Source: Brachycybe producta (taxonomy: Eukaryota > Arthropoda > Diplopoda > Playtdesmida > Andrognathidae). Taken from it: 64,000 bases of DNA. The stretch is from positions 2,111,501 to 2,175,500 of the forward strand of contig JAUPFP010000014.1 of the NCBI GenBank assembly GCA_036925085.1. The letters are read 5' to 3'. Position 1 is the stretch's first letter, and every line of letters starts with the position of its first letter. Shown piece by piece: positions 1 through 11,900 of this stretch. The notes under the pieces are model-generated. The model saw only the letters and a list, made by a program, of their open reading frames with translations. It was not told the DNA's origin and searched no databases. A program made the translations under genes and the position numbers.

Positions 1-343
1 CGCCATGTTATTCCAAAACGTTGACTTTGAATATGACGTCATGTTTATATACACAAAAAGTAATATTGGCGGTGACTAGCGGCGGCTAGCTTTTATTAAG
101 CAAGTTGTAGCGACTAGCTGGTTACCGGGTTCATGAGCTGCCTTTCTAATGTAGTTTTTGGAAGCAATAAAGTTTAAATTAGAACAATAGTAAGTGAAGG
201 ATAAGGTGCACTAATATGGCGTTATAGGCTAATAGCAATGAAAGAAATGCAATGCCATATTCGTATACTAACTTATGGCTTCAAAAGATGACGTAATGAC
301 ACTTTGGAACGTACACGTGTGTTTGTTTTGCAACGTTTGCAAA
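1..343 (+). promoter_or_regulatory. 5' flank of the first MFSD9 gene
   Basis: Non-coding stretch before the first start codon. It holds a CRE-type TGACGTCA near 37-44 and a GCGGCTA motif at about 82-88 followed by a related GCGACTAG near 109. The same GCGGCTA heptamer recurs in the 5' regions of other genes in this window. No TATA box is convincing. The promoter role is inferred from position. Confidence 0.35.
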
Positions 344-2098
344 ATGGCTGCTGAAAGGTTTGCTGCGAAATTAATATGTTTTGCCGGTTTCCTGGTGAGA
401 AATAGCTGTTTTATGGCTTTTTAAATCATAAAATAACTGACAATAACTTGTTTATTTCAGGATCTTCTAGCTGTTAGTATGATATTGCCTTTGATAGCAA
501 CTAGAGCCAAAGAATTAGGTGCAACCCCAGGATTAGGAGGATTAATAGGTTGCTTAGATACTCATTATTCTTGTTAGTTATATGTCTCAACATATAGACG
601 GCGTTGTAGTCGTTTTTCTAGTGCGGGGTACAAGAAATGTTGTGAACGATTGCTGCGCCACCTAAATATTGACTCGTAGAACTAACTAAGTGTTTTGCTT
701 TTTTTTACCGCGAAAAATGCATTCAATTGACGCGAAATCATTACAGGATCGTTATACGGAGCCACTCAGTTGTTTTCTTCACCGATTTTTGTACGTTTGG
801 ATCTAAAATATAGTAAAATAAACGGTTCTAACAAGCGTTTTGTCTGTTTTATAGGGAAGTTGGAGCGATGTTCGAGGCCGGAAATTCGTCCTCATGTTGT
901 CTTTGCTATCAACATCTGGGCTTTATTTAATATTGGGCAGTGTGGGGCTGTTGGGGCTGACCCTCATTAGGTTACTGACAGGTTAATTTCTTCATAATGA
1001 TGAAATGTTATTTCTAAAGTGCAGAATAATCAGATTTCTATATCATTTTTTTTCTTCATATTTTCTTTGCAATTTCTATTTATAAAACGTTATTGATTTC
1101 GCATTTTCTTATTTTTAAGGCGTTTTGAAACACAGCCAGTCGTTATCGCAAGCCTATCTGTCCAGTGTTGTGTTGCCAGCGGAAAAAAGCAAGTACTATG
1201 GATATTTTACGGCAACATCGAACATCGGCTTCATTATTGGACCAACTCTTGGCGGTCACTTGGTCGAATTGGAGAACGGATTTTTTTGGGTCTCACTCGT
1301 TTCTTCGTTCGTGTTTTTTTGTAACGCAGGTTTGTAAAATGATCCAATACGTTTATTTTAAGAACTAAAACGTTTTTTTTTTCAGTAATTATTTGGCAGT
1401 TTCTTCCAAATATTCACAGAGCGACGAAAACTTTGACATCGGATTCGACAGAAGCCGTTTCTGTGAAACTTAAGATAACGAATGATGAGAGTTACGTCTC
1501 GAGTACGAGAAACTACGTAAAGGAGTTGCGATTGGACAAGTCTTGGGAAGTTCTATGTTTGCGGCTCGTTTTAGCATTCTCGACGCTCGTCTTCCGTAGT
1601 AACTACTCTTTGGTACTCAGAGATAGGTTTGGTTTGTCCGGTAAGGAAATGGGTTACCTGATATCGTATCAGGGTATCGTGTCGTCTTGTGCCGGGTTTC
1701 TAGTGGGACATCTATCGAAAATAACTACGAACGAACACTATCAAGTGTTGTATGGAGTTGCCACTTTGACCGTGGCACTTTCGGGTCTAACGATCGCTCC
1801 CAATGTTTTCTATCTAGTCATTAGTTTAACTTTGTTGTGTGTGGCTACGTCTTTTTTACGAGTGTGCTTAACTCATCTCATGATATCGCGGTGTCCTAAA
1901 GAGAAAGTTGGAGCCATAGTTGGGTTCGGACAGAGTGTGACGTCTGCCGCTCGTATGATGTCGCCGTTAGTCGGAGGTTTTGCTCTCGAGATTGGAAATT
2001 ACGGTCCCGGATTAGTTGCTTCGGCTACATCCGGATTTGGGCTAATTTTATCCATTTATCTCATAACTAGACCGGTACCAAAGGAAAAAACTAGCTAA
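344..2098 (+). CDS. MFSD9: MFSD9-type major facilitator superfamily transporter (copy 1)
   Basis: Six coding exons at about 344-394, 461-548, 747-790, 855-981, 1120-1329 and 1386-2098 join to 410 residues, all at GT-AG junctions. The protein is a polytopic membrane transporter of the major facilitator superfamily; its substrate is not known. The first helix reads GFLDLLAVSMILPL, close to GFLDLFGVSMVVPL in vertebrate MFSD9. It is followed by LFSSPIFGSWSDVRGRK, which holds an intact MFS motif A (G-x3-D-x2-GRK) in the loop between helices 2 and 3. Later blocks (FIIGPTLGGHLVELENGF, MGYLISYQGIVSS, VGFGQSVTSAARMMSPL) also track MFSD9. The start ATG gives a normal-length N-terminus ahead of helix 1. 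An ATTAAA poly(A)-type signal lies at about 2125. A paralogue with the same exon pattern follows on the same strand. MFSD9 identity is well supported; transport function is by family. Confidence 0.9.
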
Positions 2099-3425
2099 AT
2101 TGTTAGATGTTACTGATGTATTTTATTAAATCTTGTTATATTAAATTGTTTAAGTGTTATCCAGTGCATATGGAGCACTTAAACATGTTAAGTGAAGCGC
2201 CATTGTAGTTAAATTGTGTTGTCTGTTTGTTTCCATCATAGCCGCCTAAATATCTATAGAAGGCTATGGTTTCCATTATGAGGCGTAGCTTAAAATAATG
2301 ACGTCACGTTTATGTATGCGGCAATAAGGGGAAAAAAGCTGGCGTGACGTCTCATAGTTGAAGTTAATCGTGTGTCCTAACATGGCGCATTTTCCTATTT
2401 AGTTTCGTGTATTTAAGACGCCATGTTTGATTTTCATGGTCATAGCCATAGACTTCAGGGTCATTTTTATTGACTACTTAGTCAAAGGTAATGCTAAACT
2501 GATTAACTTTGAAATTTAGTTTTTTTTTGTAAAAGTTGATGAGTTTAGCTCGACCCTTGGCCAAGCATTAAAACTTACACATAAATAAAGCTGGCTTTAC
2601 GCATAGCTAGCTTGTCCGGATTTTATTATTTCGCAATTTTTGCTAGAAACTAGAATAATAGACGATTATGCTAAAAGTATTTTCATTGCAATATTTTTTT
2701 AAATAAACTTTTTGTAGATCTTGCAATAAATGAAAATATTAAGAAAGAAAAAAAGATGCTCTCTTGTGTTTGGTGTGTTTGAATTTTGACGTCACTTTTT
2801 TTTAATACTTTCATTTTTTGCAAGGACTTTTGTAAAAAAAAAGTTTATTTTGAAATGTATCGTCGTAAAAAAAAATGACTTAGTACATATGTATCTATTA
2901 TTTTAGTTGCTATAAAATTGATATTTAATTTTATGTTGCATCTCCAAAAAAAAAAAAAAAAGTTGAATTATGTTTATATAAATTTATGGTCTCTAAACTA
3001 TGGCCCAAATTCAAGAAGTAAACTTAGATTCGTATTCTTAATGATTACTAAGTAACAGTGATTCCAAGAAACAGGATAATTTCATGGGGGGGGGGGGCGA
3101 TTTCCAAGCTACTGTTATGAACTAAAAAAATTATTAGCCCATACTATTATGACACTATTATGTGGCTCACAGAATTAAGTAATTTAAACTATACATATTT
3201 TTTTAAAAATTAATTATTAGCATAAATAGGCATAAAGTCATTTTTTTAAATAAATTAATTTCCACACATTTGTATCCTTACAATTTACAAAGTAGTCTCA
3301 GTCGACGTGGCTCTCTGGAAAATTTATTAAACTACTTCAGAAACAAAACTTTCATTAATTCTCATGAATTAAACACAGCCTGTCAGCATTTTTGGACAAT
3401 AACAAAAACAGTTCTTCAAAATTTT
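2099..3425. other. Intergenic AT-rich stretch with no gene seen
   Basis: Nothing coding is supported. The region carries a copy of the TGACGTCA-plus-gtttat block (about 2300) that resembles the flank at 36-52. It also has a TAGCCGC motif (2239-2245), long A or T runs, and a weak HP hairpin fragment near 2640-2740 (gaaactagaa and aaataaacttttt). Confidence 0.4.
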
Positions 3426-3429
3426 TATT

Positions 3430-3830
3430 TTTGAAATCATCATTATCATCATCATCATTTCCTGTACCTTATCCCGCAAGCAGCAGGGTCAGCCTTACTG
3501 GTTCTAACTCTCCACTCGTTCCGATTTTGCACCAAGCCCCCCAGTGACCCCACATGCCACCATATCCCGTTTTACTACCACGTCCCAGGTTTGCTTGGGT
3601 CTTCCTCTACCCCGTTTTATTCCCAGGTCTAAGTTCATTGCCTGCCTCAGCAGCCCATCTTCTCCGCTCCTGAGGACATGCCCAAATCACCGCAGCCTAT
3701 TTTCCTGCATCTTTTCTACTATATTTGTTACCCCTACACTACACCTAATAAAATCATTTCTGATCCTATCCCTTCTGGTCACCCCACTCATAAACCTTAG
3801 TATTCTCATCTCAGCTACCTGCAATCAATT
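3430..3830 (-). mobile_element. Decayed LINE (non-LTR retrotransposon) 3' end
   Basis: On the minus strand the sequence translates to the typical C-terminal tail of LINE reverse-transcriptase polyproteins: NIVEKMQENRLR, FGHVLRSGED, then IKRGRGRPKQTWD. The expected tryptophan in RLRWFGHV is a TGA stop here, so the copy is dead. The 3' end (left, near 3440-3460) finishes in a short GATGAT-type microsatellite tail, common in RTE-like LINEs. Only the terminal 400 bp or so is present, as expected of 5' truncation. The superfamily (RTE versus CR1/Jockey) cannot be fixed from this fragment. Confidence 0.8.
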
Positions 3831-3849
3831 TTCAAAAATAAAAATTGTG

Positions 3850-4469
3850 TACATTAAAAATGGCTTTGGAAAGGAGGCGACAGCCTCACCTTGCCCCTAT
3901 GTGCGGGCGCCCATGATAAGTCATACTGAGTTCTAAACTCATTAACGGAGTAACATGATAGCCAGTTTCATGAAGAAAAAAAAGTTATCCACTTTAGCTT
4001 TATAGCTTTTGCCTTAAATAATTATTTATACGATCCTTATAGAGCCTGAAAGTTCAATTTGAACTATTTATGAACAGATTTTACTATATAGAAAACATAT
4101 TTCTCAGGTTTGTATCCTTTTTTAAAGGGATTTGTTTTATGTTAAGAACCTCTTTCAGGGAGCTACATTAACTTCTTGTATCTGGGCCTTTGTTCTGACG
4201 TCATCTGAAGAAGAGAAGAAAAAAACTCCATGTGCTTTTTTACGATTACGCAATCTGGAGACCACGTGGTCTATGGGGACATGGGGTGCATTTGGCGCTA
4301 ATGCTATATATTAAACCGGTTAAGTGGGTCGTGTCTCAGCACTTGACGTTTAGATGCAAAGATAATTATTATTAACTGATAAACCTTAGACTAAGGATAA
4401 ACGATAGTTGATTGTTTTAATATTATTTTAGCTTTATATTTTTTTTTTAAAAAAATATATATACAAAAC
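3850..4469. other. Spacer before the second MFSD9-type gene
   Basis: A 60-codon open frame at 4132-4314 has no recognisable domain and no splice partner, so I do not call it. The final 150 bases before the ATG are A/T runs. Nothing else is seen. Confidence 0.35.
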
Positions 4470-7400
4470 ATGGCGAGTGAAACAAAAAAGAAGCCATTTA
4501 ACAAAAATGTAGCTTTTTTTCTCATTACTTTTGCGTTTATGGTAAGTTTTTTTTTTTTGTTTGGTTTTCGATTTGTAACGTGTTTCATTTTGAGGTAGTT
4601 AATCTTGGTCTTTGTTGTGTGTTTTTTTTTTTTCATTTTTCTTCAAGGACACTGCTGCAGTTACCTTGGTTATTTTACAGATTATGCCAAGACTATCGGC
4701 AATTGGAGCTAGTCCTATTTTAGCTGGAATTATTTGTTAATATTTTTTTAAACTTAATTTACACACATTTTATTATTAGGATCAATAAAATGGTTTTTAA
4801 GTCGAAGCTAGTGCTAAACTCATCAACTTTTACATGAAACTTTCTTATTTGACCCTTCGAATTCGACCCTTAGAGCGCTTTTTTTTTAAAAAAAAAAAAA
4901 ACGAAACATACAACAGGGATTTTAAGTTTTGGTATAATCCAAGTATTGTTGCTCCAGGCCAATTTAAATAAACTAGAAGCTCAACAATTTTCAAAGGATG
5001 TGTTTTGAGTTGTTCTAGGTGTCCTGCAAAAAAATGTTGGATGTCATATTGAGGTGCAGGTCAATTTAGATGGGTTTAAAGTATAAAACACCCCCTCTGG
5101 TTAATTCTATCTTTCAGAGGAACAAAATTAAAAGGCCCCAGGGGACCAGGCCATGTTAAAATAGCCAAGAACCGTAGGCCCTAGAGTGCCAGCTCGGGCC
5201 CGGGGGTAATTAACATACCGTGCCCCTTAACACTTAATCGACTGTTTTTGTAAAAAAAAATTTAAATTACAAAAAATTGTAAAAATTTAGAAAAAACAAA
5301 TTTCAGAAAAATGTTCAGTCAATTTTAAAAATATCCTCGGGACCGGGCTTGCCTTATGCCCCCCCCCCCCAACCCCACTGTTGTCAGGCCTGAAAATAAC
5401 CACAAAAAAAATTAAAACTGCTTTAGACCGCGATGTAAATTTTAAATTTTGACACTTTTTTTGGTGACACTTTTCTTGAGAATGTATTTCCATATTTGTA
5501 CACAACTCCACAAACAATTTTTTCAGTAAGGTATAGTTTAGTTAAATTGGCAAGTTTTTCAAATACTAGGATTGTATTCAGATTTTTTTTATTAGAAACT
5601 AGAAGAGCAAACCGAATTTGCAACGTCAATTTTATGATATTAAAAATAAACTTTTTGTGATGGTAAAACGGGATATGGGGGGGGGGGGGGGCATGTAAGG
5701 CCGAACCTGCGTACTGCGGGAAAAGGTGCAGGAAATGATGATGATTAAAAATAAACTTTTTTTTTGGCATTTTGAAACCGTTTCTTAACTTTTTTTTTTC
5801 TTCTTGCAAATATGGAATTCGTTATATTTTTTTCGTATAACGCATGCATGCGAAATTCGTTTGCTCTTCTAGTTTTAGTTGTTAAGTTTCATTCTTTTTT
5901 TAAGTTTCTTAAAAAAAAAAAGCTTTCGAATTTATTTACTGCAACTTTAATTTATGATTTTTGATATATTTTTAAAGGTGCTGCATATGGAGGTGTTCAA
6001 TTATTTTCTTCTCCCATTGTGGAAAGTTTTTTTCTTTTTATTAATTACTAAATTTCTGATTTAAATTCAGTATTTCAATTGTTAATTTTTGACAAAAACA
6101 AATAGTCGCAAAATGCAGCAATTTTGCCTAAGAGTAGTTATTTTTAATTAGTGCTAATTGTTGATTCTTATTTGAATGAAATAATTACAGGGAGGTTTAG
6201 CTGACAAACGAAATGTGAAAAAACTTCTCTTCTATTCCCTCGTTGTTTCGGCTTTCAACTATTATCTTATGGCGTTTCCGTCTCTCTTCGTGTTTTCTAT
6301 TGCAAGGTTGATTTTGGGTGGGTTAATCCTTTTTTTCTTTCGGACTTTGTTGTCCCTCTGCCATAGGCCATTTGAGCTGCTTGCAGAGTATTAATTCAGA
6401 TTCTTGCAATGGAAACTGAATCTCGTTAGTTGCTTTAATAAAAAAAAATGAATAATTTTAGGATATTTTAACTAAAATTACTTTTTGCTTTTAAAGTTTC
6501 AACCTTTTTTTTTGTAAAAAGTTACTACAATTGTTTAATTTAAAACGTTTTGATTAAGTTTTAAAGTGTAAACGCCTCTCGAACTCTTGATTATTCCGTA
6601 TGTAGCTGAATCACTTGAGGGTATTTTGATTTGCTTTTAATGTTTAACTATAAAAAGCTTATTTTGAAATATATCAACGTTGAAAGTACTACTAAGAGAT
6701 TCATTCACCCTTCTAGTTTCGAACACAATTTTATTTTCTTCTTAGTATTTTGTTCATGAAACACAGAATAACACGATTTCGAAAAGTAACTTCAACTTTT
6801 TATAGAAAGTAACTGCAATTCTGTTTTTTAAAAGTAACTCCAATTATTCGTTTTGTTGTTGTAAATGCAACTTTCTTCTTTTTTACTGCTAAAAAGCAAT
6901 TGAAACATTTTTTTTATTAAGGTAACTGCAACTATTTGTTAAATGTAACTACGTTTTTTTGTAATTTAACTCTTGAATAGGAGGAGTAAAAAATACACAA
7001 CTACTTGCTCAATCTTATTTATCCGATATTGTTCCTGTGGCTGAAAAAGGAGCTTATTTTGGATATTTCGGAGCTGGAATCGGTCTGGGATTCATAGTTG
7101 GACCGGCCGTTTCGGGCCACATAGCCGAATGGGAAGATGGGTTTTCAACTTCGGCTAAATTAACAGCTTTATGGTTCATACTAAACGCAGGTAAACGCCA
7201 CAATTATGAAGTGTTTATTCCAACCTAACGAGAGAAAAAAAATAACCGTTTCGTTGCCTTTTTTAGGTCTGGTCTGGTTTCTTCTTCCCGAACTCCCGAT
7301 CAAGAATGTGCCGATCGAGACTTTGAAGACGAAAAAACCAAAAGGAATTGCTGGTTACTTAAAGAGCGTTGGCTTTGAAAACATTTGGGATCTCCTTCTT

Positions 7401-7940
7401 TTACAGTTCATCTCGGAGTTTGCCACTTTTATCTATTTTAGTATTTTTATCGATATTCTGATTGGCGATTATGGACTTTCGAACAAAGATTTCGGCTATG
7501 TCTTAGCTTCTACTAGTATAATCGGAATGGTCGTTGCGATTTTTGCTGGCAAACTAACTGAAATCGGAGGCAAATACTTAATACCGGTCTCGATGATCTC
7601 GATCTTCGTTTCGCTGATGTTGCTAGCACAATTACCGTCGTTTAACCTGGTCGTCGTGGCTCTGTTTTTCATTATGGGCGCATTAGCATTGCTAAGAACA
7701 TTATGGCCGAATTTGTTGACGGAGAGAAGTTCTCCAGATAAAGCAGGTACTGTAGTAGGGCTGTCACACAGCATTATGGCCGTGTCAGGAATGTTAAGTC
7801 CCATCGTAGCTGGTATTGCGACGGAAGTCTTTAGTAGCGCTAACGGTTCTACGGCCATTGCTGCCTGTGTTGCGGGCGTCGGAGTTTTGAGCACGGTTTG
7901 GCTTCCATTTAAGACTTCTCAAGAAAAGAAGAAATCTTAA
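4470..7940 (+). CDS. MFSD9-family transporter (copy 2, diverged paralogue)
   Basis: Six coding exons at about 4470-4541, 4648-4735, 5978-6018, 6191-6317, 6981-7190 and 7267-7940 give 403 residues. Exon 2 (88 bp), exon 4 (127 bp) and exon 5 (210 bp) have exactly the same lengths and phases as in the upstream MFSD9 gene, so the two are tandem duplicates. Alignable blocks include GVQLFSSPI, FIVGPAVSGHIAEWEDGF and AGTVVGLSHSIMAVSGMLSP. The loop 2-3 motif A reads GGLADKRNVKK: the aspartate is kept, but the G-R-K end seen in copy 1 is lost. Introns 2 and 4 are much longer than in copy 1 and hold a LINE scrap and an HP hairpin. AATAAA lies at about 8135. The transporter fold is sure, the substrate is unknown, and divergence in motif A suggests altered gating or regulation. 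Confidence 0.87.
5639..5760 (+). mobile_element. 5'-truncated LINE 3' end with target-site duplication
   Basis: About 85 bp (near 5657-5742) match the 3' end of the LINE at 3430-3560 in opposite orientation: gtaaaacgggatatg, an expanded G run, then gcgggaaaaggtgcagg and a GATGATG tail. The insert is flanked on both sides by attaaaaataaactttt, a direct repeat of about 17 bp that fits a retroposition target-site duplication. The target was the middle of an HP hairpin whose ends are visible at about 5595 (gaaactagaag) and 5865 (cttctagttt). Confidence 0.75.
6550..6780. repeat. HP hairpin element in intron 4 of MFSD9 copy 2
   Basis: This copy of the HP family has a left end gtaaacgcctctcgaactc, a central aaaaagcttattttgaaat block and a right end cccttctagtttcga. 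The same blocks recur in inverted order in many other introns of the window. Confidence 0.7.
6780..6970. repeat. Irregular GTAACT-rich repeat
   Basis: Phrases such as aaagtaactgcaa and aaaagtaactccaa recur at irregular spacing in the end of intron 4. Similar aagtaac runs occur near 40540-40860 and 50240-50410. They look like degenerate short repeats, not a unit array. Confidence 0.45.
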
Positions 7941-8988
7941 AAAAGTAAGACCTTCATGTTGGGTCTATTTTAAATATTATCGTTGGTTTTATAAAAAATG
8001 TAACACGAGTAGAATTTTACTCGGACATATTGTGAAGGAATTAGGTAAATTTATGGTGTGAAGGTTTTATTTTTAAAAAGAAAACTAGAATCATAATGGA
8101 ACCTAACAGTACTTGTCAGGATGATATCTTTGAAAATAAACTTTTAATGTTATTTTATGCAATTTAGGCTCTTTAGGAGCCTAGACACAGGACCAGAGTT
8201 GCGCGCGCCATGAAACATGGTCAATTTTTCGGTTCCAAAGTTGTTCAAGTTGCTCAAGCAACCAAACAACAATTTGAAACGTGATGAAAACACTTTAATA
8301 TCAAAAGAACATATTATTAAGAAATATATACAATTTTTTTTACTGAAGAACGGAAAACGAAGGTTTTTTATAAGGTCAATGACCTTTAAAATGGGTCTAA
8401 AAGGGTATAAAAATTAAAATTAATTAGAATATTTCAACCAAAAGACGTCAAAAAGCGATTGCAAATTCAGTTATTGTTTAAAACACTAATTTGAAGACAG
8501 AGACGTTTCTTGGAAACGTCAAATTTCACGTGAAAGTAGTCTTCTTGAAACTGTTATTTAAAGTTTATTTTCAAAGATGACTTCCTGAAAATACTATTAC
8601 TGTATTAGTTTTACTTTTCTAATTTCAATTGCACTATAATACCTCGCTTTACGGCCAAGGTATACCTTCTGAGAAAGTTGGCTGTAAAGCGAAATTGTCG
8701 TTTAACGAATCATTTATTTTCATCATAAGCGACAACATAGTAAAATACATGTACTTATGTGGTTTCCGTCCATTTTTTTTGGCTGTAAATCGAAATTGAG
8801 CTATAATTAGAAAAGGACGTTATAGCGAAATTTTTAGTTTCTTATCCAAGTTCCTTAATTTATGTTCCGAGCTTAAAACATCTCTGGTTACATTAAGAAT
8901 TAAAAGAATTGAAAACATTCAAGATATAAATATTTTATTACATTGCAATTACAAAACGTAAATTTTAAGTTTTTTGATTCCTCAACAG
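7941..8988. other. Convergent spacer between MFSD9 copy 2 and CDK5RAP1
   Basis: Contains the 3' ends of two convergent genes: AATAAA (+) near 8135, and TTTATT (AATAAA on the minus strand) at about 8934-8939, some 50 bp past the CDK5RAP1 stop. A partial HP fragment lies at 8085-8160. Near 8650-8850 'ggctgtaaagcgaaattg' and 'ggctgtaaatcgaaattg' repeat about 90 bp apart. No gene is seen. Confidence 0.45.
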
Positions 8989-11900
8989 TCAACAAACAAC
9001 ATTCTGAGTGATTCTTTCAGTTAAATCATTTGTAAAACTATTTAAAGTGACATGAAATAAGGGAATTCCTTTTAAGACTTGGCTATTTGCATCATTAATC
9101 TGTAATAAAACAGGAAATAAGAACAAGAAAATATTACGAAATTAATCTTAGAAACACAAATTCATCGTAAAACCTGAACGAGAACGTAATCTCCTGGTTT
9201 TATCATACGAAGAACGTCGGACGAGATAGATTCGGGGATCTCACAACAAGGAACGATAACTTTTGTGTTGTAGTCGTTGCGACCGGCCAAATTAGCTGTT
9301 GAACGTCTGCTAAACTGTAAAAAACACGATTAATGTTTAGAAATTTCGTTTATTTCATGTCAATGTTCTTTATCGTACTCCTTCTACTAGGACCACTTGT
9401 TTTGATCCGATTTGACGCCGGTTAACTATTTCGGCTTCCCTTCGAAAAACTTCATTCATTCTGTTTAATCGATCGATTTTGACGTCGTGTGGCACGTCGT
9501 CGATCATTTTGTGATACGCATGCGTTTTCTGTTTTAAGTGGATACTTTTTTTTATTTCGGTTACAAATGAAAAGCAAAATAAATTAGATTAATTTACTTC
9601 TCTCATGCTGTAGGGAAACAGATATGCAAAATTGTATTTAACTTGGTTTAAAAGGTCGACTGTGTCTTGAAATTCTTCTTCGGTTTCGCCACAGAAACCG
9701 CAAATGAAATCGCTGCTTAAAGCAATGTCTAAAAAGGAAATCAAAAAACTTGATTTAAATCATCTTTTATAATTTAAATCAAAATTAAATCAGTAAAATT
9801 CTTTTGAATTTATATTTTTATTGATAAAAATTTACATAAATTAATTTTCTTAAATTTAATATTTTTTTATTTATATTTTTTATAATATAAATTAAGTAAT
9901 GTAGTTTTTTTACTTTAAGGTGGTTTTTAAACAAGTAACAATCTATATTAACACCTGGAATTATGGAACGAATGTTGGCTACAAGTTCTAAGTAGGATTC
10001 TTTGGTATAACCACGGCGCATTGCATTTAAAACTCGGTTATTTCCACTTTGAGCTGGTAAATGAAGTTGTTTGCAGATATTAGGACGTTCTTTAATCAAA
10101 TGAAGAACCTTGAAAACGTTCAAGATTCTTATTTAAAAGACAATAAGATCTGAATCGGGAATCTAAATTCTTTCCCATACTTCATCCGGAAAATCTTTCG
10201 GATGTGGAGATGTGAAACGGATCCTCATTTCGGGATTAACATCGGAAACTTGTTCTAAAAGGTCGACAAACCGTAGACCGCCCAATTTGGTCTTGTACAA
10301 CGTCTTGAACCCTTTGCTTAGGCGAGTCGGCTCTTCGTTGGTCGAACAATCGGTCGTATTTCGGTAACTGTTCACGTTTTGACCCAAAAGAACGACTTCT
10401 TTAACCCCCTGTGAAAGTAGAAAGAAAAAACAAACAAAACAGTTTTAATCCCTTTTGGACATTGATATTGTGGTTTCTAACTTTTCAAAATGTAAAAATC
10501 TCAATCTGTAGATTTGTGGTGTCTAGAAAACAAGTTAAATTGGTTTTACTTTATCCGAAAGCATTTTTATTTCGTCTAGGATCGAAGAAATGGGTCTGCT
10601 TCTTTCTCGTCCTCTCGTAAATGGAACGATACAAAAACTACACATATTATCACATCCACGCATAATCGATCTACATAAAACACAAGAAGAAACCCATTTG
10701 AAAACTCATTTGTAAAGTGATTACGAAGTTAAAGCCGAAGTTACACGAAAGCTGAACAGCGACCGTCTTCGTGAATCGGCATCACATCTGCGTAAGTTTC
10801 ATCCAGAGACAACAGAACGTTAACTGAAATAAAGAAGTCGAAACGTTTTTTTTTAGATTTCCGAGTGTTTAAATGATTCGGGGTTTGTTGGTGTTGTCGT
10901 TACCAGCAGATTGCCCGTTTTCTGCTACCGCTAGCATTCTAGGAAGATCACGATAACTGTCGGGTCCAGCGACTAAATCGACCATCTTTTCCTTCTCGAG
11001 TAATTTGTGTTTCAGTCTTTCGGCCATGCAACCTAACAATAACATAAAAATTACGACTAACATTAAAGAATCCATAGATAAAACGTTTAAATTCTTTCGT
11101 CACCAAGGACTCCTATCTTGAGAGGAAATCTGAATTTCGACGATTCTCTTCTTCGTTTCAGAGCTTTCAAGTCGTTCAGTTTGTGCCATACTTTTTGTTC
11201 AGCTCCTTCACGAATTGCACAAGTTACGACCAAAATTACATCGGCCTAAAATGTCAAAAGAAACTATTTTTTCAAATTCTGGGTGAGTAAAATTTTATTG
11301 AATTTGAACAAACCGACAGTTTTGCTGGAACGAATTTTTATTTTAAAAAAAAATACATATAACACATTTAAGAAACAATTAAAATTGTTTTAGAAACTTA
11401 GTAAATGAATTCCTTTTGAAGATTTTTTAACAAGCCTTTAAAAAATGATTTTTAATTATTTTAAGAATTTTTGTTTTAAGCGATTTTTGGCCCAATTTAA
11501 ACATATAAACGTGAAAAGCCTTTTAATTATATGATACGCTTATACTCTTCTAATTTCAAAAACGTTTTTTTAAATTTCTTCTTAATGTTGTTTACATAAA
11601 TTCAGAATTAACTAAATAGTTTTTATTAGATTCTTTAGATCTTTAATTAGCCAATGTTGCATATTTGATGATTACAAAACAGTTTTATTGTTTTTATTGA
11701 TCATCACTTTCAAAACAGTCGGTAACGGACGTGTGTTACTTAGTGTCTTATTATACCTGTGAGACATTTGTTGTTCTTATGTAATTGTGTTTCTCTAAAA
11801 TGGACCAAGCGATTTCGGTGTCATTCACATTCATTTGACAGCCATAAACTTCAAAATAGACTAAACGAAATAACAAATCTCACTAATTAGATTCTCATTT

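Noticed and set aside
770..970. Open frame reading through MFSD9 exons 3-4 as one unit
   Set aside because: It crosses an intron; the correct frame of exon 4 (GSWSDVRGRK) differs from this frame.
3544..3936. 130-codon plus-strand open frame
   Set aside because: It is the antisense of the decayed LINE tail and has no domain of its own.
5423..5809. 128-codon minus-strand open frame
   Set aside because: Composed of homopolymer runs (C and A tracts) and LINE/HP sequence; no coding character.
7496..7894. 132-codon minus-strand frame
   Set aside because: Antisense shadow of the last exon of MFSD9 copy 2.
9940..9960. CDK5RAP1 exon 8 ending after GVNID
   Set aside because: The donor GTGTTA four codons earlier restores the family spacing (IP then DIALSSDF) and a whole-codon total.
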